Source: Rhodothermales bacterium
GTDB lineage: Bacteria; Bacteroidota; Rhodothermia; Rhodothermales; UBA10348
Length of the DNA: 51,157 bases
Reading direction: 5' to 3'
Assembly: GCA_028284865.1 (NCBI GenBank)
Contig: JANQQV010000014.1
Location: 1 to 51,157, forward strand
The notes under the pieces were generated by a model. That model worked only from the letters and a program-made list of their open reading frames with translations. It made no database searches and had not been told where the DNA came from. Numbering within the stretch: the first letter of the stretch is position 1; each line of letters begins with the position of its first letter. The position numbers and the translations under genes are program-made. This document shows, in pieces, positions 10,101 to 19,093 of the stretch.

Positions 10101-11128
10101 TGACCATCACGGGAACCATCCAGGATGCCAACGGACAGGTGGACACCGGATTCAATGGTCTGGTCAACGTCTCCGTTTTTGATGCCGAAAGGGAAGTGGC
10201 CATCCAGGAACGTCGATACCACATCGCCAGCACGTTCCGGGAGCGCGAAGACCTGCTTTGGAGAGGGGATGTCCGCGCGCAAGCAGGGCGATATGATGCG
10301 GAATTCGTGGTGCCCAAAGACATCAGCTACACCAATCTCCCCGGTCGGATTGCCGTATATGCCCAATATGACGGGCGACAGGCGCTTGGATACAGTGAAA
10401 ACTTTATTGTTGGCGGGACCTCGGACTCGCCACCGAATGACGACGTGGGTCCTGAAATCGATCTGTTCGTCGGTGATTCGACCTTCGTTTCGGGAGCTAC
10501 TGTAGAAGCCGATCCTGAGCTCATCGTACAGTTGTTCGACGATTCTGGTATCAACACGGTCGGTACAGGCGTGGGTCACGAGATCCTGTTGGCCATCAAC
10601 GGAAACGAGGAAGACGCCGTCGACATCGGCTCGGCCTTCGTCGCCGAGCCCGACTCGTATCAATCCGGAGAGATTCGCTGGCCCCTTTCGGATCTGGAAA
10701 CCGGCCTCAATACGGTCAGCGTCCGGGCTTGGGACGTGTTGAACAACTCGAATAGCGCCGAAATCTCATTTTCTGTGGCGAACAATGAGGTATTGGACGT
10801 ATTCAATGTGTATAACTATCCGAACCCCATGAATCGGGAAACCCGATTCGTGTTTGAACATAATCAGCCGAGTGGCACACCGGCTGATGTCCAGATTCGC
10901 ATTTATACGCTTAGCGGACGACCGATACGAACCATACATTCGGACGAAGCCCTTCCCGAAGGCGTTCTGGGCAGCGGACCTCTGATGGTCCACTGGGACG
11001 GAAAAGACGATGATCTGGACCGTCCGGCAACTGGCATTTACCTGTATCGAATCAGGGTGGCTGTAGACCGTGGAAACGGCGAACGGCAAGTCAGCGAATA
11101 CATCGAGAAGTTGGCGATCATCCGCTGA
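7109..11128 (+). CDS. porU: Type IX secretion system sortase PorU (C25 gingipain-like peptidase)
   Basis: PorU cleaves C-terminal sorting domains from T9SS cargo at the outer surface and joins cargo to its anchor. A signal peptide (AVCALIALIWSGSALAQ) opens the protein. A long N-terminal beta region follows, then a gingipain-like C25 domain (DMVIVTAEPFL onward). The catalytic pair is H836 in NYSGHGG and C870 in TATCSFG. The C-terminal 100 residues look like a type A sorting domain (VYNYPNPMNRETRFVF ... GIYLYRIRV ... AIIR), as known for PorU itself. I chose the ATG at 7109 because it leaves a normal signal peptide; the frame also has a TTG at 7076. At about 1,339 residues it is within the usual range. 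porV follows, as in many T9SS genomes. Confidence 0.95.
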   Translation: MALKPLPILSPRIAVFKRVAAVCALIALIWSGSALAQVQSIESERTADGVLLTFAFDWSDTLEAFVDSTGSVEWSHADLAVYSGGLLTTSHLLDLPSKALPEVRVVSRELEDYPVTIALDADDPWANRPAAWAAGLGTMRKQPVVNIITMPYRLNVESGRLERLRSLQVAISFGQESAESFAMRTTTSAAKRVVDSVLADGALFRISITEDGVYRINRALLSAIGQNPDEIDPSTVQLFSNGGRPLPALVGAPRIEDLREVPALRIGGGDGRFDDGDEVLFFAPGPSGWTWEDGSMEHYIHPFSNDNAVILKIGGGPGATIESLIDGGTATAPVFATTQGRHVVDLEESVWSREHGSGHDWMSNRIRPGADRTIFDGLVLPGMLSGTMQYEARVAIASNPRATVAMLSDGVVLGQRTAPFTVGTRSNSPAAVPAEFSFVQQVVAGQSLNLAMRLLNQSNDPQAALDWVRMIYERSLQASAGALRFMTRPNSGSDQRLQLSGFGSSPIVWDITDGLVQHAYFVEPSGGNHLAHVPLQDPSDKPRELIAFTSEAVQNVDASNVRTVANQNLRAVTTFPDMVIVTAEPFLSAAERLAEHRRSQGLEVSVVLQEQVFNEFSGSVPDARAVRDYMAFLYGRTNVSDLLPQYLLLFGDGHYDYRGKSGFQNPLGNHVFPFETEESLSTDGSYTSDDYFGLLDPDEGIWRFVGIYNVSQERLDIGIGRLPVQTASEANMMVDKLIRYDDPATFGTWRTTYTAVADDGPTGLSAQQNDADLHLTNIDQVVQHIADDVYPAININKIYGETYERVFLNGYRIPDARRDILDSIERGTLVFNYSGHGGPDGLAQEAIFTREDASSLSNGDLLPVVITATCSFGWWDLKEEQSGAEVMLLNPQGGAIALLTSVRLAYTDPGQTSLNAGLNRALNVEMFTSADGQPRRLGDILRITKNTQVGLEGNSRKFNLLGDPSMRLGLPAGEAVVESLAGVDLTTNTGQLKALDKVTITGTIQDANGQVDTGFNGLVNVSVFDAEREVAIQERRYHIASTFREREDLLWRGDVRAQAGRYDAEFVVPKDISYTNLPGRIAVYAQYDGRQALGYSENFIVGGTSDSPPNDDVGPEIDLFVGDSTFVSGATVEADPELIVQLFDDSGINTVGTGVGHEILLAINGNEEDAVDIGSAFVAEPDSYQSGEIRWPLSDLETGLNTVSVRAWDVLNNSNSAEISFSVANNEVLDVFNVYNYPNPMNRETRFVFEHNQPSGTPADVQIRIYTLSGRPIRTIHSDEALPEGVLGSGPLMVHWDGKDDDLDRPATGIYLYRIRVAVDRGNGERQVSEYIEKLAIIR

Positions 11129-11203
11129 TCGCGCCTGAATCCGTTCATCAAAACAGGCTGTTATAGACACATCGTTACTGGAACGCATTAGCAATCAAGA
11201 TCA

Positions 11204-11266
11204 ATTCCTTCGGGAATGCATCCTGAGCCACGTACAGTGGTATGAAAGCGGACAGATCCTGTCTGC
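11204..11266 (+). other. Two small hairpins in the porU-porV gap
   Basis: ATTCC-TTCG-GGAAT (11204-11217) is a 5-bp stem with a stable TTCG loop. GCGGACAG and CTGTCTGC (11248-11255 and 11259-11266) form an 8-bp stem with one G-T pair and a 3-base loop. Neither is followed by a T-run. They may stabilise or partly attenuate the porU-porV transcript; that is inference. Confidence 0.35.
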
Positions 11267-11381
11267 GGCGTGTCCCCGGGTCATTCGAAACCCTTTTCGA
11301 TGATCCGGCATGCAAAAGACACAAACTGATAATCGATCGATGTACGAAATGACTCGTGAGCCTGTGAAGAATGACGCCAAC

Positions 11382-12551
11382 ATGGCGACCCGGATGACAT
11401 CCGGATCCGCGCGCTTTGGTGCTGGCCTGTTGGCAGCGATTGTAGCTCTGGCCATTCTGGTGCCCGGCCGTGCGGAAGCACAGGTTGGGGGATCCGCCGT
11501 CGTCTTCCTGAAAATTGAGCCCGACAGCCGCGCCTCGGGTATGGGGAACGCTGGCGTCGCCCTGGCGGACAACGCCAGCGCCATGTTCTGGAACCCAGCT
11601 GGACTCGCTTTCCAGACGGGAACGGAAGCTGCCATCACGCACTCGGCATGGCTGCCTGAATTCAACGCGGATCTGTTCTACGAATACCTCATCGCCAAGC
11701 ACAATGTGCCCGGGTGGGGGACCTTCGGAGCCAGCCTGACTTATCTCTTTCTTGGAGAGCATGAGGGCCGAGATGCTCAGAACAACCCGACAGGCACGTT
11801 CCGCTCCTATGACCTCGCTGCGGGACTGTCCTACGGTACGAAGCTCAGCGAGCAGTTCGGTATCGGTACGTCGGTGCGCTTCATCTACTCCAACCTGGCC
11901 CCCGGTCAGGTGGTAGGTGCCCAGGAAACGAAGGCAGGTGTTTCTACCGCCTTCGACCTGGCTGGTCTCTACCGCACGAAGCCGTTCTCGATGGGTGAAA
12001 CCATGAAAGGAACGTTCTCGGCTGGATTCAACCTGGCCAACATGGGCCCCAAGATCCAGTATTCGGACAACGCCCAGGCCGATCCGATTCCGACCAATCT
12101 GCGTTTCGGGTATGCTTTCAAGATGGACTTCGACGAGTACAACAGCCTGACATGGGTGACGGACTTCAACAAGGATCTCATCCACTACTCAGGAACAGAC
12201 TCCACGTCCTACGAGGCCGACCCGTTCTACAAAGCCATCTTCTCCTCCTGGCAGTCGATTGACGTTCGTACGAACGCCCTGGCAGATGATGAGGCTGAAT
12301 TCACCTCGCTGTCCGTGCTCAACCAGATGACGATCGGTACCGGAATCGAGTACTGGTACAACAATCTGTTCGCATTACGTGCAGGGTACTTCTACGAGAA
12401 CCCGGACAACGGTAACCGTAAGTACATGACGCTTGGAGCAGGTGTGCGTGTGAACATCATCGGTGTTGACTTCTCGTACATCTACGCAGAGCAGGATTCG
12501 CCACTGGCCAACACGATGCGTTTCTCGATGCTCGTGGACTTCGGCAAGTAA
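11382..12551 (+). CDS. porV: T9SS outer-membrane protein PorV
   Basis: PorV is an outer-membrane barrel of the FadL superfamily that carries T9SS cargo from the translocon to the PorU sortase. The signal peptide (LLAAIVALAILVPGRAEAQ) is followed at once by the family signature AVVFLKIEPDSRASGMGNAGVA and ADNASAMFWNPAGLA. The rest is strand-rich and ends in MRFSMLVDFGK, typical of the last barrel strand. The frame is open from ATG codons at 11310 and 11340; I chose the ATG at 11382 because it gives a compact signal peptide (MATRMTSGSARFGAG). It lies directly after porU and before two predicted surface proteins, which supports the assignment. The related paralogue PorQ is less likely given the location and signature. 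Confidence 0.93.
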   Translation: MATRMTSGSARFGAGLLAAIVALAILVPGRAEAQVGGSAVVFLKIEPDSRASGMGNAGVALADNASAMFWNPAGLAFQTGTEAAITHSAWLPEFNADLFYEYLIAKHNVPGWGTFGASLTYLFLGEHEGRDAQNNPTGTFRSYDLAAGLSYGTKLSEQFGIGTSVRFIYSNLAPGQVVGAQETKAGVSTAFDLAGLYRTKPFSMGETMKGTFSAGFNLANMGPKIQYSDNAQADPIPTNLRFGYAFKMDFDEYNSLTWVTDFNKDLIHYSGTDSTSYEADPFYKAIFSSWQSIDVRTNALADDEAEFTSLSVLNQMTIGTGIEYWYNNLFALRAGYFYENPDNGNRKYMTLGAGVRVNIIGVDFSYIYAEQDSPLANTMRFSMLVDFGK

Positions 12552-12571
12552 TCATCCCTGACGCTCTCGAG

Positions 12572-12594
12572 GGTCGGAAATATTCCCGACCTTT
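12572..12594 (+). terminator. Weak hairpin after porV
   Basis: GGTCGG (12572-12577) and CCGACC (12586-12591) form a 6-bp stem with an 8-base loop, followed by only three T residues. It lies 20 bases after the porV stop. It may cause partial termination before the downstream M6-like gene. Confidence 0.4.
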
Positions 12595-12675
12595 CCAGTG
12601 CAAGACGATGGCTGCCCGACTCGATAAACGAGCAGGCCATCGAAACCAAGCACCAGGGCTGAATTCGCGTTCGAC

Positions 12676-15600
12676 ATGACATCACGATCGACGACCGGAC
12701 CCCGCTTCAACGTGGTCCGGTTCGTTTTTCCGGCACTTCTTCTGCTGCTTGTCCCCGATGCTTGGGCGCAGGCGCCGTCGCGTGTGGATGTGATTGCTCT
12801 CCGGGTCGAATTCCAACCGGACACAACGCGCTTCACGACGGGGGACGGAACGTTTGATGGCGTCCTGTTCGAGGGTGTCGACGCGCCGAGTATCGATCCG
12901 CTGCCGCACGATCAGGCGTACTTCGAGGCACACCTCAACTTTCTGGAAAACTACGTCCGCGCAGTATCCGACCGGAAGACCCAGGTGGTCAGTTACGTGC
13001 TCCCTCAGGTCGTGCGTGTCTCCAAGACGATGGGCGCCTATAGCCCTACCGGTCTTGATGCAGGATCTGATGCAGAGCTTTCCAAACTGGCTTCGCTGGT
13101 TGAAGAAGCATGGACTCTTGCCGATCAGAGCGGGATGTCTTTGCCCGCAGGTCTTGACCCGGCCACGACAGCATTTGTCGTATTCCACGCTGGCGTCGGT
13201 AGGGATATTGAATTGGTTGGAACGACGCTCAATAAAACGCCCGAAGACCTCCCATCCATCTTTTTCGATGAACCAGCGCTCGATCGTCTGGGGGTATCTG
13301 GCATTGTCATGGACGGCATGCCGGTCACCAGCACCATGATTATCCCGCGTACAGAAAGCCGATTGGGAGTGGACCCGCTAACAAGCGAGCCTTTTCTGAT
13401 TGAGCTTTCCACCAACGGTCTGATCGCAGCCAGTTTTTTCAATTATCTGGGCGTACCCGATCTGTTCAATACGGAAACGGGGGATTCAGCCATCGGTCCA
13501 TTTGGACTGATGGATGCTTTGGGCATTTTCGCTTACAGTGGCCTATTTCCACCGGAGCCGTCGGCATGGACCAAACAGTTTCTCGGGTGGGCGATAGTCC
13601 AGCATCATCAACCCTGGGTGGTTGAACCGACGGAATACACGCTCGAGAATCGGGGGCTTTTCTACGGTAATGACATGGTTCGCGTCATTATTTCCGATGA
13701 CGAATACTTTCTCGTCGAGAACCGCGCCCGGGATAACGATGGAAATGGCATAAAGCTGCGTATCTGGACCCCTGAAGGGACGCAGGATGTATTCTACGAG
13801 AATGGAAATCCCGAATTCAATGACCAGACCGTCTCTGGATTCCCGGGAGGCGTCGTCATCGATGTGGACGATTACGATTTTGCCCTTCCCGGCGGGCTTG
13901 ACGAAAATGGGAATGCTCTACTGGGAGGGATCTTGATTTGGCACGTGGACGAGCGACGCCTTCTTGCCGGTCTGGATGAGAACGCGGTAAACGCCGATCC
14001 AAACGCCCGAGCGATAGATCTCGAAGAGGCGGACGGAGCCCAAGATATCGGCTTTAATTCCAGCTCTGGTTTGTTTGGTCCGCGCTTCGACCTTGGAACG
14101 CCTTTCGATTTCTGGTTTGAAGGGAATCCCGTCACCGTCCGCACCAGTTCCGGCCAGGATATCCGGCTCTATTCGAATCGTTTTGCCCCGGACACTATAC
14201 CGGCGTCTACCAATAATCTGGGTGGACAAACCGGCTGGGTGTTGAACGACTTTTCGCCTGTAGGGCCCACCATGTCATTTACCGTACAACGTTCAAATGC
14301 GGGGTACCTCGAGCCGATCCACCAATTCGGGTTCACGGCACCTTGGGTTTCGGAGAACACCGACCATGGTGTTCTCCTTGGCTCGCCAGGCTCCGAGCGG
14401 GTATGGTCTTGGAGAGAAGGTCAGTGGGTGACTCATAGCTGGCTCTGTTTCGGCTCTACAGCTCAGATCCAGCCGTTTGCCTTAGATGATAATCTGTTTT
14501 TTGTCGAAGGAGACAGCTTGAAGATGGTAACTGGAGCGGACTGCGTCGGCGATACCTTGACTTCGTTGTCTAGTTCTGGAAGGACATGGACGACCCCTGG
14601 ACTAGAGTGGACGCGGTTTCCAGAAGAACTAAGGCTATATGCCGGATTTGAGGATCAGGCGGGACCAGCTCTTATGACCGTGGTAATCCACGCCGATGGA
14701 CGTGTGGAAGAATTCCGGAGAGATCTTCAAGAAAGGGCGAACATGATTCACGTCACGTCCAGAGAATCAGGAAGTGTATTCATCGTTTCGGACACCGGTA
14801 TCCGAAATGGTCAGGGACAACTTCTTGTGGACGCGAGGCTATCGGATGTGGGTTCTTCATCCATGGCTGGGAGCGCCACAGGGTGGTCCTTTGTCTGGAC
14901 CTCGAATAATACTTCGGAGATCTCCGTCCTCTCCTCTGATGGGAGCACTTCAGCCTTTGCACCATACCCTCAATGCATTCCAGACCACGTCGCTTTTCGG
15001 GACATGGATGCCGATGGGAAGCCGGAAATTTCGTTCACGTGTGGGAAGCTCATTGGCGCTATTCATCTTTCCGGTGCGTATGTACCTGAATTCCCCATTG
15101 AGCTAGATGAGGAGGCAACGGGTCGGCCCGTGTTTGCTGTCGACACGTCCAATCAAGACATGGTCCTTGCGGTATCTTCGAAGGGACATCTGGAAGGGTG
15201 GTATCGAGATTTCGCTGGTTGGACACGCATTGATGGAATGCCTGTCGCGGGAGATGCCGCCATCTATTCGGCGCCGCTTCTCATCGACGATAGACTCTTG
15301 GTTCTACCGGAGCGCGGAACGGTCCCACAGTGGCGTTTTCCGATTGCTGAAGCGACCTACGCAGGCGATATCGGTCTCTTCACGCAACTATCCGCGCAGG
15401 ACGCACCGGACCCAGAATCGGCGCGTCTACTGGTAGCCAGTGAAACCTACAACTGGCCCAACCCGATCGATGCCGGAAGCACCCGTATCCGATTTGAGGT
15501 GCAAGAGACATCCGCCGTGGAAATTGACATCGTCGACATGAGCGGGCAACTCATCGACCAACTAGAGGTGGCTTCAGCTGCCGCCGGCGTGCCCACCGAA

Positions 15601-15714
15601 GTCATCTGGCAAACGGAAGCCGGAAGTGGCATCTATCTCGCACGCGTCAAGGCGACCGCTCTTTCCGGCGGAGAAACCGACACCCGTCTCATTCGCATGG
15701 CCATCATCCGATGA
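12676..15714 (+). CDS. Secreted M6-protease-like protein with lost active site and T9SS sorting domain
   Basis: A signal peptide (FVFPALLLLLVPDAWAQA) opens a 1,012-residue protein whose residues 30-330 resemble immune inhibitor A (M6) metalloproteases. The helix that should read HEFGHxLGxPDL is A252-S-F-F-N256 followed by YLGVPDLFNT, so both zinc histidines and the catalytic glutamate are absent. The flanking pieces GPFGLMD and SAWTKQFLGW are kept. From about residue 550 it looks like a beta-propeller (FRDMDADGKPEISF is a DxDxDG calcium-type repeat). It ends in a type A sorting domain (YNWPNPIDAGSTRIRF ... GIYLARV ... MAIIR) like that of PorU. It should be exported by T9SS and act as a binder or scaffold, not a protease. 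It overlaps the next gene by 4 bases. Bases from about 14,400 to 15,250 are lower in GC and use more AGA/AGG/CTA codons than neighbours. Confidence 0.78.
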   Translation: MTSRSTTGPRFNVVRFVFPALLLLLVPDAWAQAPSRVDVIALRVEFQPDTTRFTTGDGTFDGVLFEGVDAPSIDPLPHDQAYFEAHLNFLENYVRAVSDRKTQVVSYVLPQVVRVSKTMGAYSPTGLDAGSDAELSKLASLVEEAWTLADQSGMSLPAGLDPATTAFVVFHAGVGRDIELVGTTLNKTPEDLPSIFFDEPALDRLGVSGIVMDGMPVTSTMIIPRTESRLGVDPLTSEPFLIELSTNGLIAASFFNYLGVPDLFNTETGDSAIGPFGLMDALGIFAYSGLFPPEPSAWTKQFLGWAIVQHHQPWVVEPTEYTLENRGLFYGNDMVRVIISDDEYFLVENRARDNDGNGIKLRIWTPEGTQDVFYENGNPEFNDQTVSGFPGGVVIDVDDYDFALPGGLDENGNALLGGILIWHVDERRLLAGLDENAVNADPNARAIDLEEADGAQDIGFNSSSGLFGPRFDLGTPFDFWFEGNPVTVRTSSGQDIRLYSNRFAPDTIPASTNNLGGQTGWVLNDFSPVGPTMSFTVQRSNAGYLEPIHQFGFTAPWVSENTDHGVLLGSPGSERVWSWREGQWVTHSWLCFGSTAQIQPFALDDNLFFVEGDSLKMVTGADCVGDTLTSLSSSGRTWTTPGLEWTRFPEELRLYAGFEDQAGPALMTVVIHADGRVEEFRRDLQERANMIHVTSRESGSVFIVSDTGIRNGQGQLLVDARLSDVGSSSMAGSATGWSFVWTSNNTSEISVLSSDGSTSAFAPYPQCIPDHVAFRDMDADGKPEISFTCGKLIGAIHLSGAYVPEFPIELDEEATGRPVFAVDTSNQDMVLAVSSKGHLEGWYRDFAGWTRIDGMPVAGDAAIYSAPLLIDDRLLVLPERGTVPQWRFPIAEATYAGDIGLFTQLSAQDAPDPESARLLVASETYNWPNPIDAGSTRIRFEVQETSAVEIDIVDMSGQLIDQLEVASAAAGVPTEVIWQTEAGSGIYLARVKATALSGGETDTRLIRMAIIR
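14352..14377 (+). repeat. Perfect 10-bp hairpin inside the M6-like gene
   Basis: GGAGAACACC (14352-14361) and GGTGTTCTCC (14368-14377) flank a 6-base loop within coding sequence. It lies just before the stretch where base composition drops. It could slow ribosomes or mark a recombination joint; no further support. Confidence 0.5.
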
Positions 15715-18700
15715 GCAACGTCGCATTTCGCATATCGCCCAAATGGTTGTTCATCGGTCTGGTGCTGATGGGCCTCATGGGATCGCGCCCGGCGCATGCT
15801 CAGGAGCCGCTGGCGTTCATCGACTATGTGCGCTCTGAACTCGACTGGTATACCATCGAGACCGATAACTTTCTCGTCCACTTTCATGGCGACGAAACCG
15901 GTGAGGGAAGTCGGACGGCACGTGTCGTAGCGCGCATCGCAGAGGATATCTACGGCCCCATCACGGAGCTGTACGAATGGGAGCCCGATACGAAGGTCAG
16001 CTTCATCCTGAAGGACTACGAGGACTACTCCAATGGAGCTGCGTATTTCTTTGACAACGTGATCGAAATCTGGGCACCGGCCTTGCAGACACCGTTCCGC
16101 GGCAATCACAATTGGCTACGGAATGTGATCACGCACGAATTCCTGCACATGGTTCAGGTGCAGAAGACTATGAAGGCGTCCCGACATCTGCCCTTTTTCT
16201 ATCTCCAGTACCTGGGGTACGAAGAGGCAAGGCGCCCCGATGTCCTGTACGGCTTTCCCAACATCATCGCTTCGTATCCAGTGCCGGTGCTGAACAACCC
16301 GGCATGGTTTGCCGAGGGTACCGCCCAGTTCCAGCGCACCGATTTCGACTACGACCAGTGGGACAGTCACCGCGACATGTTGCTTCGGACCCAAGTCCTG
16401 GGAGGCGAGGAGTTGACCCTGGAAGAGATGGGTGGTTTCTATTCCCACAACAGCCTCGAACGCGAGTCGGTTTACAATCACGGCTTTGCCTTCACCCGGT
16501 ACCTGGCTGATCGATTCGGCGAAGCGTCCTTGCGTGACTTGAGCGCATCCCTCGGTGAATGGACCAACTGGAACATGAAGCAGGCAGCCAAGGACGCATT
16601 CGGCGTTCGTGGAGAAGTGCTATATGCGGAGTGGATGGACTCCTTGCGCGAGCACTACGCATCCGTCGCGCCCGGTGGTACTGACCACGAGGTGCTCGAG
16701 GCCGGAGGATTCCACAACTACTGGCCCGTCGTGTCGCCGGACGGCAAAAAACTGGCCTACGTCTCGAATCGGGGAGAAGACTTCTCCAGAAGCGGGATAT
16801 GGATCAAGGATCTGGCTGGAGACTCCGAGTCCATGTCATCGGCTCGACTCATTCTTGACGACTCGGATCGGATCGGCGGAACGGGATATACCTGCTCGCT
16901 AGGCCATCAGCTAGTCCCAATGGTCAGTGGCCCCGTCAGCTGGACGCCTGATGGTGAATACCTCGTCTATGCGCGCACCCACGACACGCCGCTCGGGTTC
17001 ATTGTCCTGGACCTGCATCGCGTCAATGTGGCCTCCGGTGAAAAGCAGCGCTTGTCCAAAGGACTCCGCGCGGCGTTGCCTGCCATCAGCCCAGATGGAT
17101 CCATGATCGCCATGGTCATCCAGCACGATGGGTCCACCAATCTCGCTGTGGCCCCCATGCCTTCGGATGAGGCCATCGAAAATGGCGATATCCTGACGGC
17201 GAGCAACCTGCGGTACCTGACCACTCAGCAGGATGGCGGGCAGATCACCGATCCGGTTTGGCATCCAAGCGGTGAGTCTATCTATTTCGGTTGGCAGCGG
17301 GATCACGGCCGCGACATCCACAAAGTGAATTTCGCTGACGCGACCATTGAAGTCGTGATCGAAGGCGCAGCAGACGACCGAAATCCGGCGTTCGACGCGG
17401 ATGGCCGGATGGTTTTTGCCTCTGACCGAACGGGGATTTTCAATCTGTATCGCTTTGACGACGAGGGAGACGTCGTCGCGCTCACGGATGAAGTCGGAGG
17501 GGCGTTCATGCCTGAAATCGGTCCGGAAGGGGATCTGTTCTACTCCAGCTTCACGGCTACCGGGTATACCATCGCACATAGCGAGAACATTGCGACTTCG
17601 GTAACGACATCTGACTACCAAGCTCCGGAATTTCTGGTGGCATATGACGCCCCGCCGAATGCTCAGCAGCCGCTGGCGCCGGAATCCGATGCTGATCGGG
17701 ATATCCGGGCATTCACCGCCGAGGAAATGGCCGAAGAAGCCCGGCCCTATCAGCCCGTCTTCACGTCGATCAGCTTCCTGCCCGTTTTCAGGCTGGATCA
17801 GTACGTTTCCCGTGAGCGGAATCGTGTTGGGCAGCGGCTTCCCGATCGCTCACGTGGGGAAACGCTCTGGCGTAATACCAAGGTGGGTATGTACGCCTCG
17901 ACCCGGGAGATCAAGACAGGTCTGAGCTTCTTCGGAGGCTTGCTGGTGGGACCAGGCTCGACGGATGCATCCACCCCGGGAGATTTCCTCTCGCCCTCGA
18001 ACCTGCTTGACCTGGAGCGGGATGGATTCCTGCAGATCGACTACTCACGTGGGCTACCCGGGATATCGGGCCGCTGGAATCCGCACATTTCGGTGCAGGT
18101 GTTCAATATCCGCCGGCAGGTGGAAGATGGTCTCGACATCGAGGAGTTTCCCTGCACGGCCTGTTATCCGGAATCGACGTTCGGGGACCTGACCTACAAC
18201 CTGTGGGAGGTCAACCTGTGGGCGCGCAGCAAGCTCAACCGAACGATGTTGGCAGAGGCCGGCTACCGCTACAGTCCGTACCGGGTCAAGACCAACAGTT
18301 TCTTTTCGAAGGAGCTGAGCCAGACAGTGCCGTCGAGCTCCTCGCGCTATTTTATCGGACGCGCCTGGACAGCACGTTTCGCGTTTGAAGGTTTCCATCC
18401 TCATATCAACAGCGATGTGGTCCCGGATGGCGTGCGTGCAGAGCTCGAATTCGACACCGAGAACGGGCGTTTGCTGGAGGCCTTCGACATTTCTGACGGT
18501 GTGCTTCAGCCTGTTTATGAGTCGAATCGCGTGAATCGCGTCACGTTCATGGCTCGCGGCGGTCTTCGACTTCCGGGAATGGACGGGCCGGGTACTCACG
18601 GACTCGGCTTCCGGATGCGAGCCAGCACGATTCTGGGCGGGGAAAAAGACGATTTCTACCACGATTATGTAGGCGGCCTGACGGGGGCCAGAGGGTATCC

Positions 18701-19085
18701 GTTCTACGCCCTGGGCGGCAACGAAACCTGGTGGGCCGGCCTGTCTTACGTATTCCCTCTCATGCCGAGAATCGGGAAGTCAGCTCAGTTCCTGTATCTG
18801 GATAAGGTCTACGGCCGCGTCTATGCCGACGCCGCTATGGCATGGACAGGAGATTGGCCCGGCTTCAGCGAAATGCGAAAAGACGTCGGCGCAGAGATCC
18901 GCGTTGCCCTTGGTTCGTTCTACATCCTTCCAACAGCGCTTTTTGTAAGTGCCACGTACGGACTGGATGACTTTGACTTCCAGCTCGACGAAGGATTCGT
19001 TACGCCAAGTGGTGACCAAACCGTTCGCTACGGCAAGGAATGGCAATGGCACGTTGGACTGCTCTTCGGATTTGACCAATTCTGA
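15711..19085 (+). CDS. Outer-membrane metalloprotease with TolB-like propeller and C-terminal barrel
   Basis: A 1,124-residue protein with three parts. After a signal peptide (LFIGLVLMGLMGSRPAHAQ) comes a gluzincin-type (peptidase MA-like) domain with H142-E143-F-L-H146 and a third ligand E202 in WFAEGTAQ. Residues of about 340-640 carry TolB/PD40-type propeller repeats (YWPVVSPDGKKLAYVSNRG, PAISPDGSMIAMV, VWHPSGESIYFGW). The remainder (about 690-1124) is strand-rich and ends in VGLLFGFDQF, with GGLTGARGYPFYALGG resembling Omp85-type barrels. It would thus be an outer-membrane enzyme anchored by its own barrel; on which side the protease sits cannot be told from sequence. It overlaps the pseudoprotease gene (ATGA) and lies 8 bases before the TlpA-like gene, so these are co-transcribed. 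Confidence 0.8.
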   Translation: MSNVAFRISPKWLFIGLVLMGLMGSRPAHAQEPLAFIDYVRSELDWYTIETDNFLVHFHGDETGEGSRTARVVARIAEDIYGPITELYEWEPDTKVSFILKDYEDYSNGAAYFFDNVIEIWAPALQTPFRGNHNWLRNVITHEFLHMVQVQKTMKASRHLPFFYLQYLGYEEARRPDVLYGFPNIIASYPVPVLNNPAWFAEGTAQFQRTDFDYDQWDSHRDMLLRTQVLGGEELTLEEMGGFYSHNSLERESVYNHGFAFTRYLADRFGEASLRDLSASLGEWTNWNMKQAAKDAFGVRGEVLYAEWMDSLREHYASVAPGGTDHEVLEAGGFHNYWPVVSPDGKKLAYVSNRGEDFSRSGIWIKDLAGDSESMSSARLILDDSDRIGGTGYTCSLGHQLVPMVSGPVSWTPDGEYLVYARTHDTPLGFIVLDLHRVNVASGEKQRLSKGLRAALPAISPDGSMIAMVIQHDGSTNLAVAPMPSDEAIENGDILTASNLRYLTTQQDGGQITDPVWHPSGESIYFGWQRDHGRDIHKVNFADATIEVVIEGAADDRNPAFDADGRMVFASDRTGIFNLYRFDDEGDVVALTDEVGGAFMPEIGPEGDLFYSSFTATGYTIAHSENIATSVTTSDYQAPEFLVAYDAPPNAQQPLAPESDADRDIRAFTAEEMAEEARPYQPVFTSISFLPVFRLDQYVSRERNRVGQRLPDRSRGETLWRNTKVGMYASTREIKTGLSFFGGLLVGPGSTDASTPGDFLSPSNLLDLERDGFLQIDYSRGLPGISGRWNPHISVQVFNIRRQVEDGLDIEEFPCTACYPESTFGDLTYNLWEVNLWARSKLNRTMLAEAGYRYSPYRVKTNSFFSKELSQTVPSSSSRYFIGRAWTARFAFEGFHPHINSDVVPDGVRAELEFDTENGRLLEAFDISDGVLQPVYESNRVNRVTFMARGGLRLPGMDGPGTHGLGFRMRASTILGGEKDDFYHDYVGGLTGARGYPFYALGGNETWWAGLSYVFPLMPRIGKSAQFLYLDKVYGRVYADAAMAWTGDWPGFSEMRKDVGAEIRVALGSFYILPTALFVSATYGLDDFDFQLDEGFVTPSGDQTVRYGKEWQWHVGLLFGFDQF

Positions 19086-19093
19086 TTCCTGAT

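Noticed and set aside
9872..10663. 263-residue open frame antisense to porU
   Set aside because: It mirrors the porU codons, has no motif or start signal, and porU is certain here.
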